This document shows positions 27,241 to 35,718 of a stretch of DNA of 64,000 nt, one piece after another. This DNA comes from Sulfurimicrobium sp963779055 (lineage in GTDB: Bacteria > Pseudomonadota > Gammaproteobacteria > Burkholderiales > Sulfuricellaceae). The stretch's first letter is position 1; every line of letters starts with the position of its first letter. The DNA lies in contig CAVZWN010000004.1 in NCBI GenBank assembly GCA_963779055.1, positions 248,001-312,000 of the forward strand, written 5' to 3'. The notes beneath the pieces were generated by a model. That model did no database searches, was not told where the DNA came from, and saw only the letters and a program-made list of their open reading frames with translations. A program made the position numbers and the translations under genes.

Positions 27241-28007
27241 GCCTGCGCGGCCCGGAAAAGCTCGAAAAAATTGTGCGTCGTGGCCGCACCCACTTCCTCA
27301 GGGCTGATGCCGCGCAAATGGGCGATCTCTTCCGCCACATGGCGCACATAGGCCGGTTCGTTGGTCTTGCCGCGGTAGGGCGTGGGGGCCAGGTAAGGCG
27401 AATCGGTTTCGATCAGCATGCGCTCCAGCGGCACGCGTTTCGCCACTTCTTTCAGCTCCAGCGCTTTTTTGAAGGTCACGATACCGGAAAAGGAAATGTA
27501 GAAATTCAGCGCCATCGCCTGCTCTGCCACGTCCAGGCTTTCGGTGAAACAGTGCATCACCCCGCCCACCCGCTCTGCGCCCTCCTCGCGCATGATGCGC
27601 AAGGTATCTTCAGCCGCTGCGCGGGTATGGATGATCAGCGGCTTGCCGCTCTGCACTGCGGCACGGATATGCGTGCGGAAACGCTCGCGCTGCCACTCCA
27701 GATCGCCGGTCAGGCGAAAATAGTCGAGCCCGGTTTCGCCCACGGCAACCACTTTGGGATGATTCGCCAGGGCAACCAGCTGTTCGACATCCGGCTCTCC
27801 GCAATTCTCGTGATCGGGATGCACGCCGACCGAAGCAAGGATATTGGAATATCGCTCTGCCAGCTCGCGTATCTGCGGAAAGGCGCCCAGTTCGACGCTG
27901 ACGCACAAGGCATGAGTGACCTGGTTGCGCGCCATGGCGTCCAGCAAATCCGGCACGCGCTCGGCCAGGCCGGGGAAATTGATATGGCAGTGTGAATCTA
28001 TGAACAT
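27231..28007 (-). CDS. TatD-family deoxyribonuclease (YcfH type)
   Basis: 258 aa TIM-barrel metal hydrolase: FIDSHCHINFPG at the N-terminus, VGVHPDHE, VVAVGETGLDYFR, PLIIHTRAA, MHCFTES and LIETDSPYLAP. Members act as 3'-5' DNases and D-aminoacyl-tRNA-related hydrolases. The position beside pilZ-holB-tmk is typical for the YcfH branch. Confidence 0.93.
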   Translation of the reverse strand: MFIDSHCHINFPGLAERVPDLLDAMARNQVTHALCVSVELGAFPQIRELAERYSNILASVGVHPDHENCGEPDVEQLVALANHPKVVAVGETGLDYFRLTGDLEWQRERFRTHIRAAVQSGKPLIIHTRAAAEDTLRIMREEGAERVGGVMHCFTESLDVAEQAMALNFYISFSGIVTFKKALELKEVAKRVPLERMLIETDSPYLAPTPYRGKTNEPAYVRHVAEEIAHLRGISPEEVGAATTHNFFELFRAAQAWR

Positions 28008-28026
28008 TGCTTATTATTGAGAATCG

Positions 28027-28097
28027 TGATGGGTAATGGGTGATGAGGAATGGGGACGGAGTCCAGTGAACCACTTCACCCATCACCCATCACCTCA
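28027..28097. repeat. Low-complexity inverted repeat (GGGTGAT units)
   Basis: Left arm TGATGGGTAATGGGTGATGA and right arm TTCACCCATCACCCATCACC face each other across ~27 bp, between tatD and pilZ. The unit is a 7-8 bp word repeated in tandem in each arm. Confidence 0.6.
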
Positions 28098-28098
28098 C

Positions 28099-28467
28099 TC
28101 ACATGGTATGTGTCGGGCGGGTGGATTTGAGGTTGCCGCCCAGCAAACCCTCGATCTTGTTGCGCGCGGCGATGCCGCTTTCGTTGTCGGAAAACTGCAC
28201 ACCAATGCCCTGGGACTTGTTGCCCTGCGCCTCGGCGGGAGTGATCCACGCCACCTTGCCGGCCACCGGCAGTTTGTTGGGGTCGTCCATCAGGGTCAGC
28301 AGCATGAAGACTTCATCACCCACGCGATATGTCTTGGTGGTCGGGATAAAGATACCGCCCCCCCTGAGAAAAGGCATGTAGGCCGCGTACAGGGCCGGTT
28401 TTTCCTTGATGCTCAGCGACAGCACTCCGGGGCGGGATACAGGGGCTTTGCTACCGGGTTCGGACAT
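28099..28467 (-). CDS. pilZ: PilZ domain protein
   Basis: 122 aa, the type IV pilus PilZ type that lies between holB and tatD. It has GVLSLSIKEKPALYAAYMPF and RGGGIFIPT, but not the RxxxR and D/NxSxxG c-di-GMP-binding motifs, as is usual for this branch. It is thought to act in pilus assembly rather than as a c-di-GMP receptor. It overlaps holB by 17 bp. Confidence 0.9.
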   Translation of the reverse strand: MSEPGSKAPVSRPGVLSLSIKEKPALYAAYMPFLRGGGIFIPTTKTYRVGDEVFMLLTLMDDPNKLPVAGKVAWITPAEAQGNKSQGIGVQFSDNESGIAARNKIEGLLGGNLKSTRPTHTM

Positions 28468-29494
28468 TTTCAGACTCAGTCGGGTTCATTAACTGCATAT
28501 AGGATAACAACAATTGCTCCAGAAACAACTGTGTATTCAAGGGATGATGCACAAATTTTTGCGCTGCCAGCAACTCCTTCTGAAACGTCAGCGCCGCAGG
28601 CAAGGAAATTCGTGGCGCCAGCGCCCGGATTTCGGCGGCGAAATCCGGCTGGTAACGGATCAGCCCGCTCAGATGGCAGCCAATCAGGTCGTAGAGCCAT
28701 TGCTGCAGCCATTTCACCATGCTGGGCAGATCCATTTTCTCGTTTTTTTCCGCCAGCGCAATGGGGTCGAGCGCCTCGGGCCGCGCCAGCTGAGCAAGAA
28801 AGCCCTGGCGCTGCTCCTGCGAATCGTCCGCCGACAGATCCTGCGCTGCCAGCGGGGCATATCCTGCCTGCGCCAGAAATGCCGCCGGGTCTGCCATGCC
28901 CTGCTGGCGCAGCCATTCCATCGACTGCGCCAGTGGCGGAACGGGGAAAGCCAGCTTGAGGCAGCGGCTGCGCACCGTGGGCAGCAGGGATTGCGCCTGA
29001 TGCGTCACGAGCAGAATCAGGGTATGCGGCGGCGGTTCTTCCAGGGTTTTCAGCAGAGCATTGGCTGCGTTGGTATTCATCGCCTCGGCCGGGTGGATCA
29101 GGATCACGCGCATGCCGTTGCGGTGCGTGCTGAGGTTGACCAGCCCGGCCAGTTCGCGAATCTGCTCGATCTTGATTTCATGGCTGGGCTTCTTGCCCTT
29201 GGCCGGCTTGTCGTCTTCGGCCTCGGTCAGCGCCTCGGGTTCCACGCTGCGAAAATCGGGGTGATTGCCCTGCGCGAACCAGCCGCAGGCGAGACATTTC
29301 CCGCACCCTTCGCCGGAAGACAGGGGGGTTTCGCATAACAGACCCTGCGCCAACTGGCGGGCAAATTCGAGCTTGCCCACCCCCTTGCGCCCCTGAAACA
29401 GCAGGGCGTGCGGCAGGTTCTGGCGCATGGCGTTGATCTGGCGCCAGATCTCTGTTTGCCAGGGATAGATCGCCACGGCCTTACAATCCGGCAA
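28451..29494 (-). CDS. holB: DNA polymerase III subunit delta'
   Basis: Clamp-loader subunit. 347 aa: Walker A-like FQGRKGVGKLEFA, a zinc site of spaced cysteines (CGKCLACGWF), KIEQIRELAGLVNLS, and MNTNAANALLKTLEEPPPH with the SRC region (TVRSRCLKL). The TTG at 29494 overlaps tmk; the GTG at 29476 (VAIYPWQ), preceded by TAAGG, is the more likely start and would give 341 aa. Confidence 0.95.
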   Translation of the reverse strand: MPDCKAVAIYPWQTEIWRQINAMRQNLPHALLFQGRKGVGKLEFARQLAQGLLCETPLSSGEGCGKCLACGWFAQGNHPDFRSVEPEALTEAEDDKPAKGKKPSHEIKIEQIRELAGLVNLSTHRNGMRVILIHPAEAMNTNAANALLKTLEEPPPHTLILLVTHQAQSLLPTVRSRCLKLAFPVPPLAQSMEWLRQQGMADPAAFLAQAGYAPLAAQDLSADDSQEQRQGFLAQLARPEALDPIALAEKNEKMDLPSMVKWLQQWLYDLIGCHLSGLIRYQPDFAAEIRALAPRISLPAALTFQKELLAAQKFVHHPLNTQLFLEQLLLSYMQLMNPTESENVRTR

Positions 29495-30086
29495 TCAGGG
29501 TTTCCAGTTCCGCGCGGATTTGCGGTACTGTCCGGGTCGAATCAATGACGCGGATGCGCTCCGGGAACTGCGCGGCGCGGGCGAGATAAGCCTGGCGCAC
29601 GCGCTGGAAGAAATCCTGTTTTTCCTGTTCGAAGCGATCCAGCGTGGTGCTGGCAGTGAGCCGCTGCCGCGCCACTTCCAGCGGCACATCGAAAAGCAGG
29701 GTCAGATCGGGTTGCAGGCCCTGCTGCACCCAGTCCTCCAGAACGCGCAGGCGCGACCCATCGATGCCGCGTCCTCCGCCCTGATAGGCGAAACTGGCAT
29801 CGGTGAAGCGGTCGGAAATGACCCATTTACCCGCTTCCAGCGCAGGCAGGATGACTTGCGCCAGATGCTCGCGCCGCGAGGCGAACATCAGCAGCGCCTC
29901 GGTCTCGAGGTGCATGGCGTGGTTGAGCAGCAGACCGCGCAGCGTCTCGCCCAGCGGAGTACCGCCCGGCTCCCGGGTGACCACGACGTCCTGCCCGCGC
30001 TGCCTCAGGGTCTCTGCCAGCCACTCCAGATGAGTGCTTTTGCCGGCCCCGTCAATGCCTTCCAGCGTAATGAATTTGCCTTTAAT
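29481..30086 (-). CDS. tmk: Thymidylate kinase, ATT start codon
   Basis: Phosphorylates dTMP to dTDP. Starting at GTG or ATG codons loses the P-loop, because the first in-frame one (GTG near 29984) is after it. Reading further upstream gives KGKFITLEGIDGAGKSTHLE, the normal N-terminus. Between the upstream in-frame TGA and this sequence there is no ATG, GTG or TTG. The codon where Met is expected is ATT at 30084-30086, with AGGGAG six bases upstream, overlapping the mltG stop TAA. The 201 aa product has VTREPGGTPLGE and DRFTDASFAYQGGGRG. Confidence 0.9.
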   Translation of the reverse strand: MKGKFITLEGIDGAGKSTHLEWLAETLRQRGQDVVVTREPGGTPLGETLRGLLLNHAMHLETEALLMFASRREHLAQVILPALEAGKWVISDRFTDASFAYQGGGRGIDGSRLRVLEDWVQQGLQPDLTLLFDVPLEVARQRLTASTTLDRFEQEKQDFFQRVRQAYLARAAQFPERIRVIDSTRTVPQIRAELETLIAGL

Positions 30087-31086
30087 TTTGCGCTCCCTGC
30101 TTACGTCTCAACTGATAGCGTGCCACCGCCAGATTGTGCTCTTCCAGACTGCTGGAAAACTTGTGCGTGCCATTGCCTTTGCCGACGAAATACAGCGCCC
30201 TGGTTGTTGCCGGGTGAACCGCCGCCTGGAGCGATCCCCAGCCCGGCATGGCAATCGGACCCGGCGGCAGGCCGGAACGGGTATAGGTATTATACGGCGT
30301 GTCGGCCAGCAGGTCGGCACGGCGCAGATTGCCGTCAAAACTGTCGCCCAGGCCATAGATCACGGTGGGATCGGTCTGCAGGCGCATATTGATGCGCAGG
30401 CGGTTGACGAATACTCCGGCAATCATCGGGCGCTCGTTCGCCTGCCCCGTTTCCTTCTCGACGATGGATGCCATGATCAGGACTTCATAAGGCGTGTTGT
30501 AGGGCAGCAGGGGATCGCGTTCCGCCCAAGCGCTGGCAAGGCGTTTCTGCATCGTCTGGTAGGCACGCCGGAGGATGTCCAGATCGCTCATGCCGCTGCT
30601 GAAATAGTAGGTGTCGGGAAAGAACAGCCCTTCCGCCACAGCTTCCCGCGCGCCGATTTTTTCCAGTATTTCCTGCTCACTCAGTTGAGCCGAATCATGA
30701 CGGACCGCTTCGTGTTCGTTCAGCGCCTGGCGCATGCGCTTGAAACTCCAGCCTTCGATCAGGGCGATCTCGCTCTGGCTCACATCGCCGCGGCTAATCA
30801 TGCGGAACAACTGGAACGGCGTGGGATTGGCTTCCAGATAATAATTGCCGGCCTTGAGTTCTCCGGCCTTGCCCAATACGCGCACCAGCAGGGTAAAACC
30901 CCAGGGCTCTTTCAGGATATCGGCTTCCACCAGCTGGCGCGCCACGCTGCGCAGGGAGCTGCCATGCTTCAGAGTGAAGCCATAAGGCGTGGCCGGCAAC
31001 TCCAGCGGCGTAGAGACAAAATAGACCGCCCATCCCGCCATCAGCAGCAGCGCCAGTGCAGCCAGCCGGAATATTTTCTTAATCAT
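30082..31086 (-). CDS. mltG: Endolytic transglycosylase MltG
   Basis: Inner-membrane lytic transglycosylase that cuts new glycan strands. 334 aa: TM anchor (LAALALLLMAGWAVYFV), a LysM-like segment (FTLKHGSSLRSVARQLVE), and the YceG domain with EGLFFPDTYYF, the catalytic Glu in MASIVEKETGQ, and SGLPPGPIAMPGWGSLQAA. The start overlaps the pabC stop (ATGA) and its stop TAA overlaps the unusual tmk start. Confidence 0.96.
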   Translation of the reverse strand: MIKKIFRLAALALLLMAGWAVYFVSTPLELPATPYGFTLKHGSSLRSVARQLVEADILKEPWGFTLLVRVLGKAGELKAGNYYLEANPTPFQLFRMISRGDVSQSEIALIEGWSFKRMRQALNEHEAVRHDSAQLSEQEILEKIGAREAVAEGLFFPDTYYFSSGMSDLDILRRAYQTMQKRLASAWAERDPLLPYNTPYEVLIMASIVEKETGQANERPMIAGVFVNRLRINMRLQTDPTVIYGLGDSFDGNLRRADLLADTPYNTYTRSGLPPGPIAMPGWGSLQAAVHPATTRALYFVGKGNGTHKFSSSLEEHNLAVARYQLRRKQGAQN

Positions 31087-31913
31087 CCCGCGCTTCCAGT
31101 AAAAGTCTGCAGGCGGGTGCTGACCTCGCCGTCACCCCACACCCGCCCATTGAATTCACGCACCTGCCACAGGCCGATCACGCTGTTGCACAGCAGCACT
31201 TCATCCGCCGCCATCACTTCATCCAGCGCAAGCGGCGCAATCCGAACCGGCAAACCCAGTTCTGCCGCCAAGGCCAGAATGCGGTCGCGCTGCACGCCCG
31301 CCACGCCGCAGCGGCTCAGCTCCGGCGTATGCAGCACGCCATTCCGCCACGCGAACACATTGCTCAAGGTGCCTTCGATCACGCTGCCCGCCTCGTCCTG
31401 CAACAGGCCCTCGGCAATCGACGCATCGTTCCACTCCATGCGCGCCAGCACGTTTTCCAGCCGGTTGAGATGCTTGATTCCCGCCAGACGAGGCTGGGAA
31501 GCGAGGCGGAGCTTGCACAGATGCGCTTTCACGCCGCCCGCATAATGGCTCTCGGGATATTCCGGCAGGGCGCTGGCCGTCACGATGCGGGTCGGCATGG
31601 CGTCCGCCGCCACGGCATAGCCTCTGGCGCCCGATCCGCGTGTGATGATGATCTTGGCCACGCAATCCGGCGGCAATTGCGCCAGCTCGGCCGCCAGCGT
31701 TGCCGCATCCGGGCAACGCAAACCGAGCGCCGCGCAATCGGCTGCCAGCTTCGCGTATTGCCTTGGCCAGCAGCGGGAAACGCCCCCTTCCCTTTTCAGG
31801 GTACGGAACACGCCATCGCCATAAAGCAGGCCCCGGTCACTGGCAGAAACAACATCCGCAGGGATGCCATTGATCAGCGTCATGAAATCCATGAGGGTAG
31901 TAAAAAGCGACAT
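31083..31913 (-). CDS. pabC: Aminodeoxychorismate lyase
   Basis: PLP enzyme giving p-aminobenzoate for folate. 276 aa fold-type IV: SDRGLLYGDGVFRTL, the catalytic Lys in GIKHLNRLENVLAR, EGTLSNVFAWR and the C-terminal CGVAGVQRDRIL. ATGs at 31913, 31892 and 31883 are all in frame; MTLINGIP at 31883 looks like the conserved beginning. It heads the pabC-mltG-tmk-holB block. Confidence 0.93.
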   Translation of the reverse strand: MSLFTTLMDFMTLINGIPADVVSASDRGLLYGDGVFRTLKREGGVSRCWPRQYAKLAADCAALGLRCPDAATLAAELAQLPPDCVAKIIITRGSGARGYAVAADAMPTRIVTASALPEYPESHYAGGVKAHLCKLRLASQPRLAGIKHLNRLENVLARMEWNDASIAEGLLQDEAGSVIEGTLSNVFAWRNGVLHTPELSRCGVAGVQRDRILALAAELGLPVRIAPLALDEVMAADEVLLCNSVIGLWQVREFNGRVWGDGEVSTRLQTFTGSAG

Positions 31914-32003
31914 TCTACCTGCATGCGAATCAAACGGGTTTCAATCTGCTCACGGCGCATCGGCGTTGCAAAGGGGGGAGAACCATAACAGCAGGAGAAA
32001 AAA

Positions 32004-33469
32004 TCAGTTCGCGGCCTGATGCACCGGGATCCAGATCCTGAATGTTGTACCCTTTGCCGACTTCGCTTTCCACCTCGATTTTGCCATGGTGTTTGCCGAC
32101 GATGCCATAGGAAAGCGACAGCCCCAGCCCAGTGCCCTTGCCTACCGGCTTGGTGGTAAAGAAGGGATCAAAAATACGCGTCAGGTTCTCGGGCGCGATT
32201 CCCTTGCCGGTGTCGGAAAACTCGACCCACACCATCTCATCCTTAGCGCCGGTGCGAATCGTGATCCTGCCGTTGCCCACCCTCGCCGATGGCATGGGAA
32301 GCATTGACCAGCATATTCATGAAAACCTGATTGAGCTGCGAGGCAAGACATTCCACCTCGGGAATGTCGCCATATTCCTTCACCACCTCGGCATTGTATT
32401 TGATTTCATTGTTGACCACGTTGAGCGTACTGTCGATGCCCTTGTGCAGATCGACCCATTGCCATTCCGTCTCGTCGACGTGAGAGAAGTCCTTGAGATC
32501 CTGCACGATCCGCTTCACCCGCACGATGCCCTCGGTCGGACTCTTTAAGCAAATCAACGATGTCCTGCCTGAGATAATCCCATTCCGCTCCTTCTTCAGC
32601 GCACGGATTTCCTCCAGCGGCAGGCATCGCTCAGGCGTGAATCCGACCCGCTCATAGGCATCGGTCACCAGGAACAGTTTTTCCACATATTGGCCCAGGC
32701 TGCCGAGGTTGGAATTGACATAGCCGATAGGATTATTGATCTCGTGCGCCACGCCTGCCGCCAGCTGGCCGATGGAGGCCATCTTTTCCGATTGCAGCAA
32801 CTGGTTGTGCGCCTGTTCCAGTTTCTTGATCAGCGCCTTCTGTTCCTCTTTTTCATGCCGCAGCGCCTCTTCCGCCCGCCGGCGCGCAGTGATGTCGCGA
32901 AAGCTCAGCACCCGGCCGACATTGTCCACCCCCAAGGGCTGCGGCAGGGAATAGCGCTCGATCACCCGCCCATCTGTGCACTCGAAGGTGTCGTAGCACT
33001 CCGCTTCGGGGTGATGACACAGGTAATCCAGCTTTTCCATGAATGCCGCCGGATCGAGAATCTGCCCCAGCATGTGCGACATCAGGGCATCGTGGGTCCA
33101 GAACGCGAGAATTTCATCCGGCACATGCCACATCTCGGTGAAGCGCTGGTTGAAGCGCATGATCCGCGCCTCTGTATCGAGCGCCAGAATGCCATCTGCC
33201 GTCGACTCAAGGGTGGTTCCCAGAAGCGACAGCAAGTGTTCGAGCTGCGCCTCGGCACGTTGCCGCTCGGCCAGTTCTTCCCTCAAATCGGCGTTGCGTT
33301 CGGTTAGTTCACGCGACATCAGTTCCAGCGAACGCTCGATCATCGCGCGATCCGCGTCAGCGCTGGCGTAAGCCTCGTCCACCGCAGCCAGAAACAGCTC
33401 CCAGTCAGGTGAGAAGGCGGACCTGTCACCCAGAAAGCGCTTGATCTGGCGTTCCAACAAACGGTGCAT
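32004..33469 (-). CDS. PAS sensor histidine kinase of the chemotaxis locus, frameshifted
   Basis: Soluble kinase: coiled-coil N-terminus, a PAS domain at ~85-195 (STADGILALDTEARIMRFNQ), phospho-acceptor His242 in AGVAHEINNP, a ~75-residue insertion after the H-box, and a HATPase domain (VFMNMLVNASHAI, DTGKGIAPENLTRIFDPFF, GTGLGLSLSYGI). Comparison with its two paralogues at 54940 and 56334 shows four indels: one missing base near 32583, extra bases near 32541, 32277 and 32049. Correcting these gives an intact protein ending IWIPVHQAAN at 32004. It follows the FIST gene by 3 bp. Sequence error is more likely than decay. Confidence 0.82.
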
Positions 33470-33472
33470 GGC

Positions 33473-34606
33473 CTAATTTTCCGAAAACGTGGTAATGGTC
33501 ATAGTCTGGTTATGCAGTTCGCAACGGGTGATTGCATCGTGCGGACAGATTTCGCCGTAGGAATAGAATCCGGTCAGCACCGCCTGCTCGCCCAGCACCT
33601 CGCGCACCCCCTCGACCTCTTCCTCGATGCGCTGCTTCAGTACCAGCTTGCGCCCCACGCAACTGATCAGAATGGCCAGATCCGGTGATGAACCACCGAG
33701 CATTTCATGGCTGGCGCCGGCTGCACCACTCGCGCCATCCACCAGGCGGTCGAAGTTGGCTTTCATCAGGCGGGCATAAGTCCCTTCGGGCATATCCCCG
33801 GCAAAGGTCATGCTTTGTTCTGCCTCGTCGACACCCAGCACAGTGCGCACCAGATCGCCCTGCTCGCCGCGCAGAGCCAGCGGAAACAGCAATGCCGTGG
33901 CAGGCAAGCCTGCCGCATGCTCGCCCAGGTATTGCTTGTACAGCGCCAGCGCGGACTGGCCATCCAGTTCGTACAGGACATTCCCTTTCGACTTTGTGAT
34001 CAGCCGTTCCGCGCCGAAGGTATCCCAGCCGCCCAGCGAACCGTAGCCTACCCTGAGGCGATCACCGTAAAAACCCAGCGCCGCGATCCGGCCTTCTGCC
34101 GCTTCGCCTCCTGCGCACACCAGGGTATGCGCGAAACGCCCGCCGTCACCGGCAAGGCCGCCGGTCACTGCGACACCGTGCGGCAAGCTCTCGCGCAAGC
34201 CACGTGCCAGCTCGCTGCCGTTTACCCTGAGGCCATCCGACAAAACCAGTACATGCACCAGTCCCTCATGGGGCAGCGACAAGGCCAGCCGCTTGCCTGC
34301 ATCGTAACTTTCGCCCGCATCGGCAACATCGACCCCGGCGGGCTGGATACGGGAGTGTTCGAAACGCACCGCAGTCGCCACGATGGAATCATCACGCACG
34401 CGCGTGGCGCAAATCTCGCCTGCGGTAGAGCAACCCATGATCAGGGCGCCGGGATAGCGTTGCCCGAGTTCCTCCAGGCAGGTCGCTTCGCGCGCCGCAT
34501 CGCGTCCGCCGAACACCAGCACCCAGTCAGCCTGCCCGTCCAGAGTGCCGCTGCCCTCCTGCTGCCAGCCTTCGCTTTCAGTCCAGTAACGCTGTTCGAT
34601 TTTCAT
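33473..34606 (-). CDS. FIST N and C domain protein
   Basis: 377 aa. The N domain (DWVLVFGGRDAAR, ALIMGCSTAGEI, VLVLSDGLRVNGSEL, VAVTGGLAGDGGRF) and C domain (ALLFPLALRG, ILISCVGRKLVLKQR, GFYSYGEICP) are clear. FIST proteins are proposed sensors of small ligands such as amino acids and are linked to kinases or receptors. It has no TM. It stands between cheB and a histidine kinase, 12 and 3 bp apart, so ligand input to that kinase is a reasonable inference. The reading frame is intact although both neighbours are not. Confidence 0.9.
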   Translation of the reverse strand: MKIEQRYWTESEGWQQEGSGTLDGQADWVLVFGGRDAAREATCLEELGQRYPGALIMGCSTAGEICATRVRDDSIVATAVRFEHSRIQPAGVDVADAGESYDAGKRLALSLPHEGLVHVLVLSDGLRVNGSELARGLRESLPHGVAVTGGLAGDGGRFAHTLVCAGGEAAEGRIAALGFYGDRLRVGYGSLGGWDTFGAERLITKSKGNVLYELDGQSALALYKQYLGEHAAGLPATALLFPLALRGEQGDLVRTVLGVDEAEQSMTFAGDMPEGTYARLMKANFDRLVDGASGAAGASHEMLGGSSPDLAILISCVGRKLVLKQRIEEEVEGVREVLGEQAVLTGFYSYGEICPHDAITRCELHNQTMTITTFSEN

Positions 34607-34618
34607 GCTTGCCTCCCG

Positions 34619-35695
34619 TCATCCCGCCAGAATCGCGCGCGGAATATCCTGCAAGGGCATCACCCGGTCCACCCCGCCCAGCTTGATGGCCTCCTTGGGC
34701 ATGCCGAACACCACGCAGGTCGCCTCGTCCTGGGCGATGGTGGGGGCGCCCGGCCTCGTGCATCTCCAGCAGCCCGCGGGCGCCGTCGTCGCCCATGCCG
34801 GTCATGATGATGCCGACGGCGTTGTTGCCGGCGAATTGCGCCACCGAGCGGAACAGCACATCGACCGACGGCCGGTGGCGGTTGACCAGCGGGCCGTCCA
34901 TCACCTCGACGGATAATAGCGCGCCGCTGCGCTTCAGCAGCATGTGCTTGCCGCCCGGCGCGATCAGGGCGCGGCCGGGAATGACGCGATCGTCGTTCTG
35001 CGCCTCCCGCACCTCGAGCTGGCAGAGTTCGTTGAGCCGCGCGGCGAAGGCGGCGGTGAACTTCTCCGGCATGTGCTGCACGATGACGATGCCGGGGCAG
35101 ACGCGCGGCAGCGCAGTCGAGCACCGCCTCCAGCGCCTGCGGTGCCGCCGGTGGAGGCGCCGATGGCGACCATGCGCTCGGTGGTCTGCGCCATGGCGCA
35201 TGGTTGCCGGGCGCGGCCAGCATCGACGTCGGCGGTGAGCTTGGCGTCGACCGTCAGCGCCGCTATCGGCGCGACGTTCAGGTGCCGGACGTCGGCCTGC
35301 GCCGCCGCGCGCACCGCCGTCACCAGTTCGCTGGATCGAATCCTCCAGGAAACTGCTTGAGGCCGATCTGCGGCTTGGTGATGATCTCCACCGCGCCGGC
35401 CTCCAGCGCCTGCAGGGTCGTCTCCGCACCCTTCTCGGTCAGCGTCGAGCAGATCACCACCGGGATCGGGCGCTCGGCCATGATCTTTTGCAGGAAGGTG
35501 ATGCCGTCCATGCGCGGCATTTCGACATCGAGCACGATCACGTCGGGCCACTGCCTGTTCATGCGCTCGACGGCAAAAATCGGGTCGGAGGCGGCGCCGA
35601 TCACCTCGATATCCGGCTCGCGCGTCAAGAATGGCCTGCACCACCTGGCGCACCACGGCGGAATCGTCAACGATGAGAACCTTGATTTTATTCAT
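34619..35695 (-). CDS. cheB: Chemotaxis methylesterase CheB, multiply frameshifted
   Basis: Receptor glutamate methylesterase/deamidase. Fragments in all three frames rebuild one CheB: receiver (KVLIVDDSAVVRQVVQAILD, VIVLDVEMPRMDGITFLQK), KPQIGLKQF linker, then the esterase with Ser in AIGASTGGT, VIVQHMPEKFTAAFAARL, and MTGMGDDGARGLLEMHEAG, ending RAILAG. At least six single-base insertions are inferred, near 35623, 35351, 35334, 35146, 35116 and 34748. The rebuilt length of about 356 aa is normal. The stretch is richer in G+C than its neighbours. Error is far more likely than decay. Confidence 0.85.
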
Positions 35696-35718
35696 GAATA
35701 TAAATACGGCATGTAGAC

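Noticed and set aside
33707..34807. 366 aa plus-strand ORF opposite the FIST gene
   Set aside because: Antisense shadow with Arg/His/Gln-rich composition; the FIST domains on the minus strand are clear.
34619..35695. cheB as a decaying pseudogene
   Set aside because: After single-base corrections no stop codons or lost active-site residues remain; true decay would also leave missense and larger deletions.
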